From DAHUXN01 sp963729815 (GTDB lineage: Bacteria; Acidobacteriota; Terriglobia; Acidiferrales; UBA7541), in the NCBI GenBank assembly GCA_963729815.1, contig CAVSPU010000002.1, positions 186,001 through 250,000 of the forward strand: a DNA stretch of 64,000 nt. Reading direction: 5' to 3'. The translations under genes and the position numbers were made by a program. Shown here in pieces: positions 32,534 through 42,149 of this stretch (its first letter is position 1; the number at the start of each line of letters is the position of its first letter). A model generated the notes under the pieces. That model worked only from the letters and a program-made list of their open reading frames with translations, searched no databases and had not been told where the DNA came from.

Positions 32534-33430
32534 TCAGTCGAGCGGGTGTCCGGTCAATCGCTCGTAGGCTTCGCGATACTTTGCACGTGTTCCATTGACG
32601 ACGTCCAGGGGTAGCGCGGGTGCAGGCGGCTGCTTCGCCCAGCCGATACGCTCGAGATAATCGCGGACGAATTGCTTGTCAAACGAAGGCTGTGCTCTGC
32701 CCGGGGCATAAGAGTCCGCAGGCCAGAAGCGCGACGAATCCGGCGTCAGCGCTTCGTCGATCCAGATCAATTCCTTGCCGTCGAGACCGAATTCCAATTT
32801 CGTATCGGCAATGATGATGCCGCGCGCCGCCGCATATTCAGACGCCCGGCGGTAAACTTCGAGGGTGATGTCACGCAGCCGCTCGGCCAAGCCTTGCCCG
32901 ATGCGCGCCGCCGTTTCCTCGAACGAAATGTTCTCATCGTGCCCTGTCGTGGCCTTCGTCGCCGGCGTGAAGATCGGTTCCGGCAAGCGATCGGATTCTC
33001 TCAATCCCGTTGGCAGCGGGATGCCGCAGATTTTGCCGGTCGCGCGATAGTCCTTCCAGCCGGAGCCGGAAATGTAACCGCGCACAACGCATTCGATGGG
33101 AAGCGGATCGGTGCGGCGGACGATCATCGAGCGGCCATCGAGCGCTTCGCGATACTGTGCCAGAGGCCCGGAAAAATCCGTCGCACTGATTACGTGATGC
33201 GGACAAATGCTCGCGAGCTTGTCAAACCAGAAAAGCGAAAGCTGCGTGAGCACGCGCCCTTTGTCAGGTATCGGCGTGGGAAGGATGACGTCGAAAGCCG
33301 AAAGGCGATCGGTTGCGACGATCAGCAGCCGGCCGCCGAGATCGTAGATGTCGCGAACTTTTCCGCGCGCGATGAGCTTAAGGCCTGCAAAATCCGTTTG
33401 TGAAATTGGATGATTCGCTGGAGTCGCCAA
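32534..33430 (-). CDS. purC: SAICAR synthetase (purine biosynthesis)
   Basis: 298 aa, eukaryote/fungal-like length. Ligates aspartate to CAIR using ATP. Motifs: ARGKVRDIYDLG, DRLSAFDVILPTPIPDKGRVL, ECVVRGYISGSGWKDY, IADTKLEFGLDG and DEALTPDSSRFW are all present. The start is TTG at 33430, about 20 bases after the predicted transcription start; no better ATG is available. Preceded by a strong promoter and followed by the Fis-type gene. Confidence 0.96.
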   Translation of the reverse strand: MATPANHPISQTDFAGLKLIARGKVRDIYDLGGRLLIVATDRLSAFDVILPTPIPDKGRVLTQLSLFWFDKLASICPHHVISATDFSGPLAQYREALDGRSMIVRRTDPLPIECVVRGYISGSGWKDYRATGKICGIPLPTGLRESDRLPEPIFTPATKATTGHDENISFEETAARIGQGLAERLRDITLEVYRRASEYAAARGIIIADTKLEFGLDGKELIWIDEALTPDSSRFWPADSYAPGRAQPSFDKQFVRDYLERIGWAKQPPAPALPLDVVNGTRAKYREAYERLTGHPLD

Positions 33431-33458
33431 GGTTTTTTATCCCGGTAAAGAGGACGCA

Positions 33459-33486
33459 ATTCTAGCGCAGGGGAAAAAGTTGTCAA
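33459..33486 (-). promoter_or_regulatory. Sigma70-type promoter for purC
   Basis: Minus strand TTGACA (33486-33481), 16-base spacer, TAGAAT (33464-33459). Near-consensus. Confidence 0.75.
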
Positions 33487-33547
33487 CGGATAAGGTAGGC
33501 TCTCACGAAAATATTTTCACACTGCGCAATATATTGCACAGCGCGTT

Positions 33548-36500
33548 TTACGCCGCCGTGGATTGCGCGCGTTCGACAGGCTCGTCCCACCGAACCGAAA
33601 CGAGCTTCGATACTCCGGGTTCTTGCATCGTGACGCCGTAAAGCACGGAACCCATTTCCATGGTTTTCCGGTTGTGCGTGACGATGATGAATTGCGTTTG
33701 GTCGCCCATGTCGAGGAGCATGCGATTAAAGCGGCCCACGTTGGCTTCGTCGAGCGGTGCGTCGACTTCGTCGAGGATGCAGAAGGGGCTCGGCTGGAAG
33801 CGAAACACCGCGATGAGCAGCGCGAGAGCGGTCATCGCCTTTTCGCCGCCAGAGAGCAGCAAAATGTTTTGCAGGCGTTTTCCGGGCGGCTGGGCAACGA
33901 TATCGATGCCGCAATCGCCGGAACTGTCGGCCTCGGTCAATCGCATTTCCCCCGCGCCGCCACCGAAGAGGGTGCGGAAAGCTTCGGAGAAATTTCGATT
34001 GATGACCGTGAAAGCTTCTTCGAATTTCTGCCGGGAAACGACATCGAGCTCCGTGATGGCCTGCTGCGTATTCTGTATGGATTCGACGAGATCATCGCGT
34101 TCGCGCGTGAGGAACGAATTGCGCTGATCGCATTCCTGATATTCCTCGAGGGCCATCATATTGACGGGGCCCATGGTTTCGAGGCGTTCCTTCTTTTCGG
34201 CGTAACTTGCTTCGGCGGCCACGAGCTCTTCGCCCACAATCAATTGCGCTTGCTGCGCGACGAGCTCCTCGGGTTGCGCATTGGCCTCGGCGATGCAAGT
34301 CTGGCGCAAATACTCGCGGTCGGAATCGTTGCGCGCCTTTTCGATTTCGCGCTGGCCGCGATTCGCGCGCACTTCCTCCAGGGATTGGCGCTTTGTGCGC
34401 AGGCCGTCATCGAGGTTCGCGGCGCGGTCGCGAAGCGCATTCCATTGCGCCTCGAATTCCGCCTGACGCTGTTCAAGCTGAATTTTCTCGCCCCGGTGAT
34501 GCTCGATTTGCTGTTCGAGCTGAGTGTTGTTTGCCTCGCGCTCGGATTTCTCACGCGCCAGGGTATCGCGCTGCTCGTTGAGAGCGCCAAGGCGCTCGCG
34601 CGCCTGATTCGATTCCTCGGCGAGGCGAGCCTCGAGAGTTTCGGCATTCGCCAAACGCTCCGACATGGCGGCCAATTCCTCGCGGCGGGCGGCAAGTTCT
34701 CCTTGTTGCGTTTGCACTTTTTCGCGCATGGCGGCCAGGCGCTCGACTGCTTCGGTGGCCTGCTGCTCAGCGCCGGCGCGGGACATCAAAGCCTGTTCGC
34801 TCAAGCGGCGCGCGTCGGACGCCCGCGCGCGAGCCTGCTCCGCTTCGGCGGCGAGACGGGCGACTTCGCGTTGCGCTTCCGCAAGCTGCTGTTCGAAGCG
34901 CGCCAATTCTTCGCGCGACTGTTCCAATTGATGAAACGCGCTAACGCGAGCCCGCTCGGCCTCGACGTGTTGCACGAGATTCAATGCCAACTCCGCTTCG
35001 ATGCGGCGTTGCTCCTCTTCGAGGCGCGCCAATTCGGCTTGTGTTTCCCCGGTCGCCCGTTCCAGCCGCACGGCATCAGCCTCATGCATGCGCAATTCGC
35101 GTTTCAGCGCGAGCGGACCAGCTTCGCCGGGCCGTCCGCCCGTGACCATGCGGCCGTGATAGCACGTACCGTCGAGCGTGACGAAATGATGCCGGGGATT
35201 TTCGCGCGCGAGCTGCTCGGCCTCCGTGGCCGTCTCCACCAGATAGGCGTCCTGGAGCTTGGAGAGAAATTGTTTGGCCGCCGGACCAAGCGGATCGCGA
35301 AAATCGACAAGCCTGTCGAGCCGGGAGACAATTCCCGTGGATGACAACGCCGCCGGATCTGTTTTGGGCTCGTACTTCAAGTGACGCAGAGAATCGACAA
35401 AGAATGTGGCGCGGCCGCCCATTTCTTCGCGCAACAGCGTGACGCCGGCACGGGCATTATCGAAGGTTTCCACCACGACATATTCGAGCTCGTCACGCAG
35501 GAACTGCTCGACAGCGCCTTCGTATTGCTCTTCGACTTCGGCGTAGTCGGCGAGCACGCCGACGGCGCGGAATCCGCGCGATTCGCTCTCGCCATTGACG
35601 GAGAAGAGCTTTTGCACGGCCTCGGCGGTATACGCCCGGTCATTTAGGATTTGTTCGAGAGAGCCGCGGCGCGCGCGGGCGGCGCTGAGCTCCTCGCGAA
35701 GTTTTTCATTGCGCTGCGATGCCTCCTGGTGCGAATGACGCAAGGCCGCCAGCGCTTCCTGCGCGCCGCGAACCTGTTGCTCAAGGGCGCGAGCGCTTTC
35801 TTCGGCTTGCCGATGCCGAGCGTCCGCGGCTTCCGTCTTTTCAATCTGGACCGCCTGTTGGGCATCGACCTGGGCGCACACTTCCTGGCGCTGGGCTTGC
35901 TCGGCGGAGATGCGTGTCAGCGTATCTTCCGCTTGCAACGATTCCACCTGGGCGCGAACCGAATCCTCACCGCTGCGCGACGCCGTGTCGCGCAGGTTCG
36001 CGATCAATTGTTCGAGCGCGGCTTGCTCGGCGTTGTCGAATTCGATCTGCTTCGCGAAATCCTGCAAATGGGAGTCGAGCCTGGAGGATTCGCCGCGCAA
36101 GGCAGCGACGCTTTCGCGATGGCCGGCGAGGCGGCCTTCGACTTGCGAGGCCTGCGCTTCCGACTGCGCAATTTCCGCCGCGAGCTGGCCCGTGCGCAAG
36201 TCGATTTGCGCGGCCTGCTCACGATTGAAGGCGATGCGGTTTTCAGCGCGATCGAGCTCGAGCGCCGATTGATTGAGAAGATTCTGAAGCTGGCGCAGCT
36301 CGCCCTCGAGTTCGTAATTGCGGGCATTCAGCCGCTCTTGCTCTGCTTCGAGGTCGCGGATCGCCGCGACGTCGTGATTTTCCGTGGAAATGATTTCGCC
36401 AAGGAGCGTTTCGAGCCTCTCCGCTTCGGATTCGAGCCGGCGAGCTTTGCTGGCGAGCACGATGCACATCAGGCCGCGCATTTCCTCGCGCAATTCGGCG

Positions 36501-37336
36501 TAGCGGCGCGCTTTGGACGCCTGGCGTTTGAGAGAAGCGAGCTGCTTTTCGACTTCTACCAGAATGTCGTTTACGCGCGAGAGATTTACCTTCGATGCTT
36601 CGAGTTTGGCCTCCGCGAGGCGGCGCTTCGTTTTGTAGACTGTGATTCCAGCGGCTTCTTCGATCAGCGCGCGGCGATCCATGGGACGCGAGTTGAGGAT
36701 CTGGCCGATGCGGCCCTGCTCGATAATCGCGTAAGAATCGGGCCCCAGTCCCATGCCCATGAAAAGTTCCTGGACGTCGCGCAAGCGCGCCACGCGGCCG
36801 TTGATGAGATATTCGCTCTGCCCCGAGCGATAGAGACGCCGGCCGACGACGACTTCCCCCGGCTTCGCCGTTATCTCTGGTTTTTCAGCGCCGCGCTTCT
36901 TGAATGTTTTAACTGGCTTGCCCTCATCCGGCACTGCCTCAGCCGTGAGGGCTGCCTCGACTGGTTCGTCGGAGGCAGTTTTCGCTTCCGCAGGGATTTC
37001 TTCGACGCGTGCATCGGATGGATTTTCAGCCACGTCGCCAAAAACCTTGGAAACAGCGGCGGTGAGCTCCGGGTCAACGAGCGTCAAGGAAACTTCAGAA
37101 ACGCCCAGGGGCGGCCGCTTGGCCGTGCCATTGAAAATGCAATCGGACATGCGCTCGGCGCGAAGCATCTTGTGGCTCTGCTCGCCGAGCACCCAGGAAA
37201 TCGCGTCCACGACGTTGGACTTGCCGCAGCCATTCGGGCCGACAATGCAAGTGACCCCGCTGCCGCTGAAGACGATCTGCGTCTTTTCGCAGAATGATTT
37301 GAAGCCCAGCAATTCGACTTTACGCAGTTTGAGCAC
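33548..37336 (-). CDS. smc: Chromosome segregation SMC ATPase
   Basis: 1262 aa. Condensin core ATPase. N-terminal Walker A GPNGCGKS (33-40), two long coiled coils (about 235-510 and 680-1000) flanking a hinge (around 530-660, FRAVGVLADYAEVEEQYEGAVEQ...), and a C-terminal head with signature LLSGGEKAMTALALL and Walker B CILDEVDAPLDEAN. An unusual Glu/Ala/Lys-rich insert of about 65 residues (92-158) interrupts the N-terminal head between EVSLTLVDPE and VVVGRRLYRSG, where most SMCs have 15-20 residues. GTG start with AAGGAG upstream. Confidence 0.95.
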   Translation of the reverse strand: MLKLRKVELLGFKSFCEKTQIVFSGSGVTCIVGPNGCGKSNVVDAISWVLGEQSHKMLRAERMSDCIFNGTAKRPPLGVSEVSLTLVDPELTAAVSKVFGDVAENPSDARVEEIPAEAKTASDEPVEAALTAEAVPDEGKPVKTFKKRGAEKPEITAKPGEVVVGRRLYRSGQSEYLINGRVARLRDVQELFMGMGLGPDSYAIIEQGRIGQILNSRPMDRRALIEEAAGITVYKTKRRLAEAKLEASKVNLSRVNDILVEVEKQLASLKRQASKARRYAELREEMRGLMCIVLASKARRLESEAERLETLLGEIISTENHDVAAIRDLEAEQERLNARNYELEGELRQLQNLLNQSALELDRAENRIAFNREQAAQIDLRTGQLAAEIAQSEAQASQVEGRLAGHRESVAALRGESSRLDSHLQDFAKQIEFDNAEQAALEQLIANLRDTASRSGEDSVRAQVESLQAEDTLTRISAEQAQRQEVCAQVDAQQAVQIEKTEAADARHRQAEESARALEQQVRGAQEALAALRHSHQEASQRNEKLREELSAARARRGSLEQILNDRAYTAEAVQKLFSVNGESESRGFRAVGVLADYAEVEEQYEGAVEQFLRDELEYVVVETFDNARAGVTLLREEMGGRATFFVDSLRHLKYEPKTDPAALSSTGIVSRLDRLVDFRDPLGPAAKQFLSKLQDAYLVETATEAEQLARENPRHHFVTLDGTCYHGRMVTGGRPGEAGPLALKRELRMHEADAVRLERATGETQAELARLEEEQRRIEAELALNLVQHVEAERARVSAFHQLEQSREELARFEQQLAEAQREVARLAAEAEQARARASDARRLSEQALMSRAGAEQQATEAVERLAAMREKVQTQQGELAARREELAAMSERLANAETLEARLAEESNQARERLGALNEQRDTLAREKSEREANNTQLEQQIEHHRGEKIQLEQRQAEFEAQWNALRDRAANLDDGLRTKRQSLEEVRANRGQREIEKARNDSDREYLRQTCIAEANAQPEELVAQQAQLIVGEELVAAEASYAEKKERLETMGPVNMMALEEYQECDQRNSFLTRERDDLVESIQNTQQAITELDVVSRQKFEEAFTVINRNFSEAFRTLFGGGAGEMRLTEADSSGDCGIDIVAQPPGKRLQNILLLSGGEKAMTALALLIAVFRFQPSPFCILDEVDAPLDEANVGRFNRMLLDMGDQTQFIIVTHNRKTMEMGSVLYGVTMQEPGVSKLVSVRWDEPVERAQSTAA

Positions 37337-37588
37337 GCCGCTCCTTGGATTTTGACTGGCTCTTCCGCTTTATACGCGGATTTGGCCGCAACTCGACTTC
37401 CGGAGAAGGAAATACCGAGACAAAAATCGTGGCGGGTCGCGCGGAGCAGGCCCAGCCGCCTGGCGCTTCGGGTCGGCGGTGATGCGGAAGACGATAGCAT
37501 GAGGCCAGAGGCGTGTAAAGCCTTTGGCCTTGGAATGTGCTCGCTGAGAACGCGGAGCCGGAAGCTTGGAAACGCCAAAATTCAGGGC

Positions 37589-39544
37589 CTATTTCAGATA
37601 CTCCTGGTACCAGGCAAGAATCCGGTTGAGCCTGTCGAGTTCATGCTTTTCCTCGTGGAAGCCGTGGTTCTCGCGCGGATACTCGACCAGCTCCGCCGGC
37701 GCGCCGTAAAATTTCAATCCGCGATAGAGGCCAGTGCTCTGGCCGAGCGGATCGGTTGTGTCGTTTATCCCTTGAAGTATCAGGATTGGCGTGTGCGCGT
37801 TCTTCAGATAAAGATACGGCGAGTGCTTCAGCATCTCTTCTTGTTTGTCATAGGGAAGGCCCCAAAACCATTTGTCGTAGGATGGGCCATTTTCCGTTTC
37901 GAATTCGGCGATCAAGTCCACCATGCCCGCCCCGGAAACCGAAGCCTTGAAGCGATTGGTTTGCGTGATGGCCCATTCCGCCATATATCCGCCGTAGGAC
38001 CATCCGCCGATGCCGAGCCGATTCGGATCCGCGACGCCTTGGGCAACTAGACAGTCGACGCCGGCCATTACGTCCTTGAAATCGGCGCCGCCCCAATCGG
38101 CGCGATTCATCTCCACGAATTTTTCGCCGTAGCCGGTCGAGCCGCGAATGTTGAAGTAGGCAACCGCGAATCCGTGCGCGGCGAGGAGTTGCCCCCAAGA
38201 ATCAACATTGTCAGACCACGCGCCGGTCGGGCCGCCGTGAACAAGAATGACTGTCGGCATCGGTGAATTTCCCGCGGCATCGAGCGGTCGAAGCAATTCA
38301 CCTTCGATTGTGATTCCGTCGAAACTCTTGTAATGGAAGAATTCGGGTTTCGCCAGCGTGATCGAGTCCCAGCTCGAATTCAAATGCGTGACGCGCTCCG
38401 GAGCGCCGCCGTTGGCCGAGAGGTAGATTTCATTGGCTTCGGTCGCGGACTCGCCGACGAACGCCAATGTTCCCGCAGACGAAATCGCGAAGTTATGCGG
38501 ATTCGGTTCGATGTTGTCGATGGGCTTCGCTGAGCCGTCCATCGCGACGGAATAAAGCGTCGTCTTGAATCCCGTTTGCGCAACCGCCGTGAGGCTGCCG
38601 TCCGGCCGCCATTGAAATTCGAACGAAGGGCGATCCAGACCCGCGGCTGTGAGGTTACGGCTCGGATCGGAGGGTGAAGCGTCAATCGAACGCACATAAA
38701 TGTCGTGTGGCTCGGGGCCGTCTACGCGAGCGGCGGCATACGCGAATTGCTTGCCATCCGGCGAGACGCGAATATTGCCGAAGGGGCCTGTTGGAGCGAA
38801 GAGCAGCGACATTTTTCCGGCTGAAACGTCAACCGCGAAAATGCGGTTCGTATCGTTCTCTGATTCCGGATGGTCCGTGGCGGAGACGATGATCCGGTCG
38901 CCCTGCGGCGTCCACTCGAGTTCTCGAACTTCCCAGTTCGCAGCGGTAATCGCGCGTGCTTTTTTCGTCGCGACATCGAGAATCCAGAGGCGGTTGTTCT
39001 TGTCCTCGTGGTCGACCACGATCGCGTCGTCTTTGTCTTTTTCTTTCTTCTCTTCGGCGGCGGTCGGCTCATCGGGAGCGAGGAAAGCGATTTGTTTGCC
39101 GTCGGGCGACCATTCGAATGAGCCAACGTTGCGCTTGCCCTCCGTGATCGCATACGCATCGCCGCCATTGGACGGCATCAGATAGACCTGCCGGTTTTCG
39201 TCGCGGTTAGAGAGGAACGCCAGGAATTTTCCGTCCGGCGACCATCGCGGCGAATCGTCGGATTTGTCTGAGAATGTGTACTGGCGCGCCTCACGAGAGG
39301 CAACGTCCAATATCCAAATGTGGCGAGGATTTTCCGCGTCCTTGGGAGGCTCAGCAACGGTGAATGCAAGGCGCGTGCCGTCCGGCGAAAAGCGCAGATC
39401 GGAGATGCGCCGCATGTTCAGCGCCTGCTGCGGCGTCAATCGCTGGTTCGCCGGAGAATCGCCGGCACGGTTTGGCTGGGCAAATATCCCCGGGCCCGCG
39501 AACGACAGAATCGCAATTGCAACGGCAAGAACACGGATCTTCAT
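37589..39544 (-). CDS. Secreted S9-family prolyl oligopeptidase/acylaminoacyl peptidase
   Basis: 651 aa. Signal peptide 1-22 (ending FAQ). N-terminal beta-propeller built of WD40-like PD40 repeats (ISDLRFSPDGTRLAF, SPRWSPDGKFLAFLS, SFEWSPDGKQIAFLA, NIRVSPDGKQFAYAA). C-terminal alpha/beta hydrolase with nucleophile Ser516 in GGWSYGGYM, Asp near ILQGINDTTD and His in ENHGFHEEK. Exported serine peptidase cleaving short peptides. Divergent from the M28 peptidase, with both promoters visible in the shared region; together they suggest peptide scavenging. Confidence 0.92.
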   Translation of the reverse strand: MKIRVLAVAIAILSFAGPGIFAQPNRAGDSPANQRLTPQQALNMRRISDLRFSPDGTRLAFTVAEPPKDAENPRHIWILDVASREARQYTFSDKSDDSPRWSPDGKFLAFLSNRDENRQVYLMPSNGGDAYAITEGKRNVGSFEWSPDGKQIAFLAPDEPTAAEEKKEKDKDDAIVVDHEDKNNRLWILDVATKKARAITAANWEVRELEWTPQGDRIIVSATDHPESENDTNRIFAVDVSAGKMSLLFAPTGPFGNIRVSPDGKQFAYAAARVDGPEPHDIYVRSIDASPSDPSRNLTAAGLDRPSFEFQWRPDGSLTAVAQTGFKTTLYSVAMDGSAKPIDNIEPNPHNFAISSAGTLAFVGESATEANEIYLSANGGAPERVTHLNSSWDSITLAKPEFFHYKSFDGITIEGELLRPLDAAGNSPMPTVILVHGGPTGAWSDNVDSWGQLLAAHGFAVAYFNIRGSTGYGEKFVEMNRADWGGADFKDVMAGVDCLVAQGVADPNRLGIGGWSYGGYMAEWAITQTNRFKASVSGAGMVDLIAEFETENGPSYDKWFWGLPYDKQEEMLKHSPYLYLKNAHTPILILQGINDTTDPLGQSTGLYRGLKFYGAPAELVEYPRENHGFHEEKHELDRLNRILAWYQEYLK

Positions 39545-39567
39545 GGCTGGCTCCTCAGTGAACCGAC

Positions 39568-39596
39568 AATGTATTGGCGCCGAGGCGATTCGTCAA
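39568..39596 (-). promoter_or_regulatory. Promoter for the S9 peptidase
   Basis: Minus strand TTGACG (39596-39591), 17-base spacer, TACATT (39573-39568), about 25 bases before the ATG. Confidence 0.65.
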
Positions 39597-39628
39597 CGAG
39601 CAATTCTTCGGTCCCGGAGCCGCGCTCG

Positions 39629-39657
39629 TTGACTTGGCCATGCGCTGGCAATAGGAT
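39629..39657 (+). promoter_or_regulatory. Promoter for the M28 peptidase
   Basis: TTGACT (39629-39634), 17-base spacer, TAGGAT (39652-39657). Lies 33 bases from the divergent promoter's -35 element. Confidence 0.7.
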
Positions 39658-39689
39658 GACCGGCACGTTACCACCAGAATGGAGAAGCC

Positions 39690-41993
39690 GTGAACCCGAC
39701 CGACAATTCACCTCGAGGCGGCACTTTTGCCATCGCGCTCTTGCTGTATGCCGCGGTCATTTGTTTTACGGCCTTTCGCGCGCAACCCCCGTCGCCGAAG
39801 CCGGCCGATGCGCCGACGAATGAATTCTCCGCCATGCGGGCAAAGAACATTCTGCGGCAGCTTATCGGCAACGGCGTGCCGCATCCGGTCGGCAGCGCAG
39901 CCGATGCCGCGGTGCGCGCTGGTATCGTTGCGCAGTTGACCCAGTTGGGCTATCAGCCGCGCGTTCAAGACAGTTTTGTCTGCGGCGAATTTGGCCAATG
40001 CGCCGAAGTGAAGAACGTGGTGGCGCGCCTCGACGGGCGGGAAGCTGGCGCAGCGGTCCTCGTTTCGGCGCATTACGACTCCGTGCCGGCGGGACCGGGA
40101 GCGTCGGATGACGGCGCAGGAACTGTTTCTGTGCTCGAAATTGCACGCGCGCTGAAAGCGTCGCCACCGCTTCGGCATTCCGTGATTTTTCTGCTCGACG
40201 AAGGCGAAGAGGCCGGTTTGTTTGGCGCAGTAGCTTTTGTCCAGGACGATCCCTGGGCGAAGGAGATCCGCGCCGACGTCAACATGGACAATCGCGGGAC
40301 TTCGGGGCCTACCGCGATGTTTGAGACAGGAAGCGCCAACGAATGGCTGATTCGGCTCTTCGCAAAATCAGTGCATCATGCGGACGGGACGTCGCTCTCT
40401 TATACGGTTTATAAAAGCCTGCCAAACGACACGGATTTCACAGTTTTCAAGCAGGCAGGCTATCAAGGCTTTAATTTTGCGTTTATCAACGACGTCGCGC
40501 ACTATCACACGCCTCTCGACAACTTCGCCAACGCCAGCACAGCCAGTATTCAGAACGAAGGGGAAAACGGCCTGGACGCGGTTCGCGCGCTTGCAGACTC
40601 GGATTTGAATTTCGGCACGCCGTCGGATGCCGTTTATGCCGGTCTGTTCGGATGGAAAACGATTTGGTGGCCGGCGCGATGGACCGTGGGTTTTGCGCTG
40701 CTGGCGCTCGTGCTTTTGATTCTGGAAATCAGTGTGCTCGTTCGGCGCGGCCAAATGCAGATGAAGGCGTATGCGCTCGGCCTGTTGGGTTGGCCCGCAA
40801 TCCTCATCGTCACCGCAGTCATTGCTGCGTTCTTGCAATGGTTCCTTCGTGTGATTGGCGCGACGCCTGCGAACTGGGTCGCGCACCCGGGGCCACTGCT
40901 GGTTGCATTTTGGGCGTTGGGATTTGCCATTGCGACAGGGGTCGGAGTCGTGTTCGCGCGCTCGGCGGGATTCTGGGGGCTGTGGAGCGGCATTTGGATT
41001 TGGTGGGCGATTGTTGCGCTGCTTTTGGGGGTTTTGGCTCCTGGCTTGAGCTATTTCTTCATCGTGCCTTCGCTTGCTGCGGGAATCTTAGGATTGACTG
41101 CGCTGTTCGCCGGGCGCGACAGCGGCGGGGCAATCGCCATTGCAACGGTTATTCCTGCCATCGTCACGGCGATCGCTGGCGTCGGCATGCTGTGGTTTCT
41201 GTACGTCGCACTGGGCAACAGGTTCCTGGCAGGAATCGCCGTGTTTGTCGCGCTCCTTGCCGCGCCACTGGCGCCGTTCGCCGCGTCTGTTTCCTCGGGA
41301 AAGCGTTGGAGATTCCCCGCTGCGGCGTTGGCGGCGGTTGTCATTGGGGCCGTCGTCGCGTTGTTCGTGCCGCCATTCTCCGCTGCTTCGCCGGAGGGGC
41401 TCAACCTGCAATACCATCAGGACGCGGACGCGGGCAAATCGCAATGGCTGGCGTTTCCGGATTCTGGCCGGTTGCCTCGGAGTTTAATGCGCGCGGCTTC
41501 CTTTGTGCGCGCGCAGACTGCGGTTTATCCATGGGATCCGAGCATGTCATTGGTTGCCGACGCACCCGCGCTAAATTTTCCGCCGCCGGAATTGACAGTT
41601 CAGCAGGCCGTGTCTTCCCAAGGCAAATGGGACTATGACGTGCTCCTGAAATCGCCGCGCGGCGCTCCACGCATCATTCTGGGCTTTCCTCCCAGCGTAA
41701 ACGTCGAATCCGTTTCCTTCTCAGGGCATTCGATCCCGCCGGTCGACAGCCGGTTGCTCCGTTACACGCATGGCTGGCGATTGTATGGTTGTGCGGACGT
41801 CCCGCCCGAAGGAGTGCGAATGAAATTCACGGTGCCGAACAGTGCGCCCGTGGAAGCGCTGCTTCTCGATGAAAGTTATGGCTTACCGCCGCAGGGGAGC
41901 TTTCTCTCGAATGCGCGGCCGGACACTGCGGTGGCGAACAACAACGGCGACGCAGTGACCGTCACGCGTCACGTCACGCTGAAGCCGCAGTAG
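39690..41993 (+). CDS. M28-family membrane metallopeptidase
   Basis: 767 aa. One N-terminal anchor (residues 12-29), then a periplasmic M28 aminopeptidase-like domain (about 45-310): zinc ligands His128 (SAHYDS), Asp140/141 (GASDDGAG), Glu173-174 (LDEGEEAG), Asp200 (NMDNRG) and His in AHYHTPLDN. This is followed by about eight to nine membrane helices (325-600) and a C-terminal soluble beta domain. The layout resembles the eukaryotic ER peptidase ERMP1 and its bacterial relatives. Probable exopeptidase working at the outer face of the inner membrane. GTG start; divergent from the S9 peptidase. Confidence 0.88.
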   Translation: MNPTDNSPRGGTFAIALLLYAAVICFTAFRAQPPSPKPADAPTNEFSAMRAKNILRQLIGNGVPHPVGSAADAAVRAGIVAQLTQLGYQPRVQDSFVCGEFGQCAEVKNVVARLDGREAGAAVLVSAHYDSVPAGPGASDDGAGTVSVLEIARALKASPPLRHSVIFLLDEGEEAGLFGAVAFVQDDPWAKEIRADVNMDNRGTSGPTAMFETGSANEWLIRLFAKSVHHADGTSLSYTVYKSLPNDTDFTVFKQAGYQGFNFAFINDVAHYHTPLDNFANASTASIQNEGENGLDAVRALADSDLNFGTPSDAVYAGLFGWKTIWWPARWTVGFALLALVLLILEISVLVRRGQMQMKAYALGLLGWPAILIVTAVIAAFLQWFLRVIGATPANWVAHPGPLLVAFWALGFAIATGVGVVFARSAGFWGLWSGIWIWWAIVALLLGVLAPGLSYFFIVPSLAAGILGLTALFAGRDSGGAIAIATVIPAIVTAIAGVGMLWFLYVALGNRFLAGIAVFVALLAAPLAPFAASVSSGKRWRFPAAALAAVVIGAVVALFVPPFSAASPEGLNLQYHQDADAGKSQWLAFPDSGRLPRSLMRAASFVRAQTAVYPWDPSMSLVADAPALNFPPPELTVQQAVSSQGKWDYDVLLKSPRGAPRIILGFPPSVNVESVSFSGHSIPPVDSRLLRYTHGWRLYGCADVPPEGVRMKFTVPNSAPVEALLLDESYGLPPQGSFLSNARPDTAVANNNGDAVTVTRHVTLKPQ

Positions 41994-42027
41994 TTTGGCC
42001 TGCGTCACCGTCTGCGACCACCGCCGT

Positions 42028-42056
42028 TTGCCACGCTGTGAGGCCTCAGCTAGAAT
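42028..42056 (+). promoter_or_regulatory. Sigma70-type promoter for cysS
   Basis: TTGCCA (42028-42033), 17-base spacer, TAGAAT (42051-42056); predicted start near 42063. Confidence 0.65.
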
Positions 42057-42149
42057 GACCAATTCTGCGTGTTCGCTTCGCATGTGCGGGAAGCGCCACT
42101 GCCAGAAACGCATATCGCAGGCAATATTCGACATGGAGAAAGCGCCGGA

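Noticed and set aside
33563..37297. Two long open frames (593 and 548 codons) on the plus strand opposite smc
   Set aside because: GC-rich third positions of the minus-strand smc gene open the antisense frames. They are Arg/Leu/Phe/Ala-rich, without family motifs, while smc is intact in the same bases.
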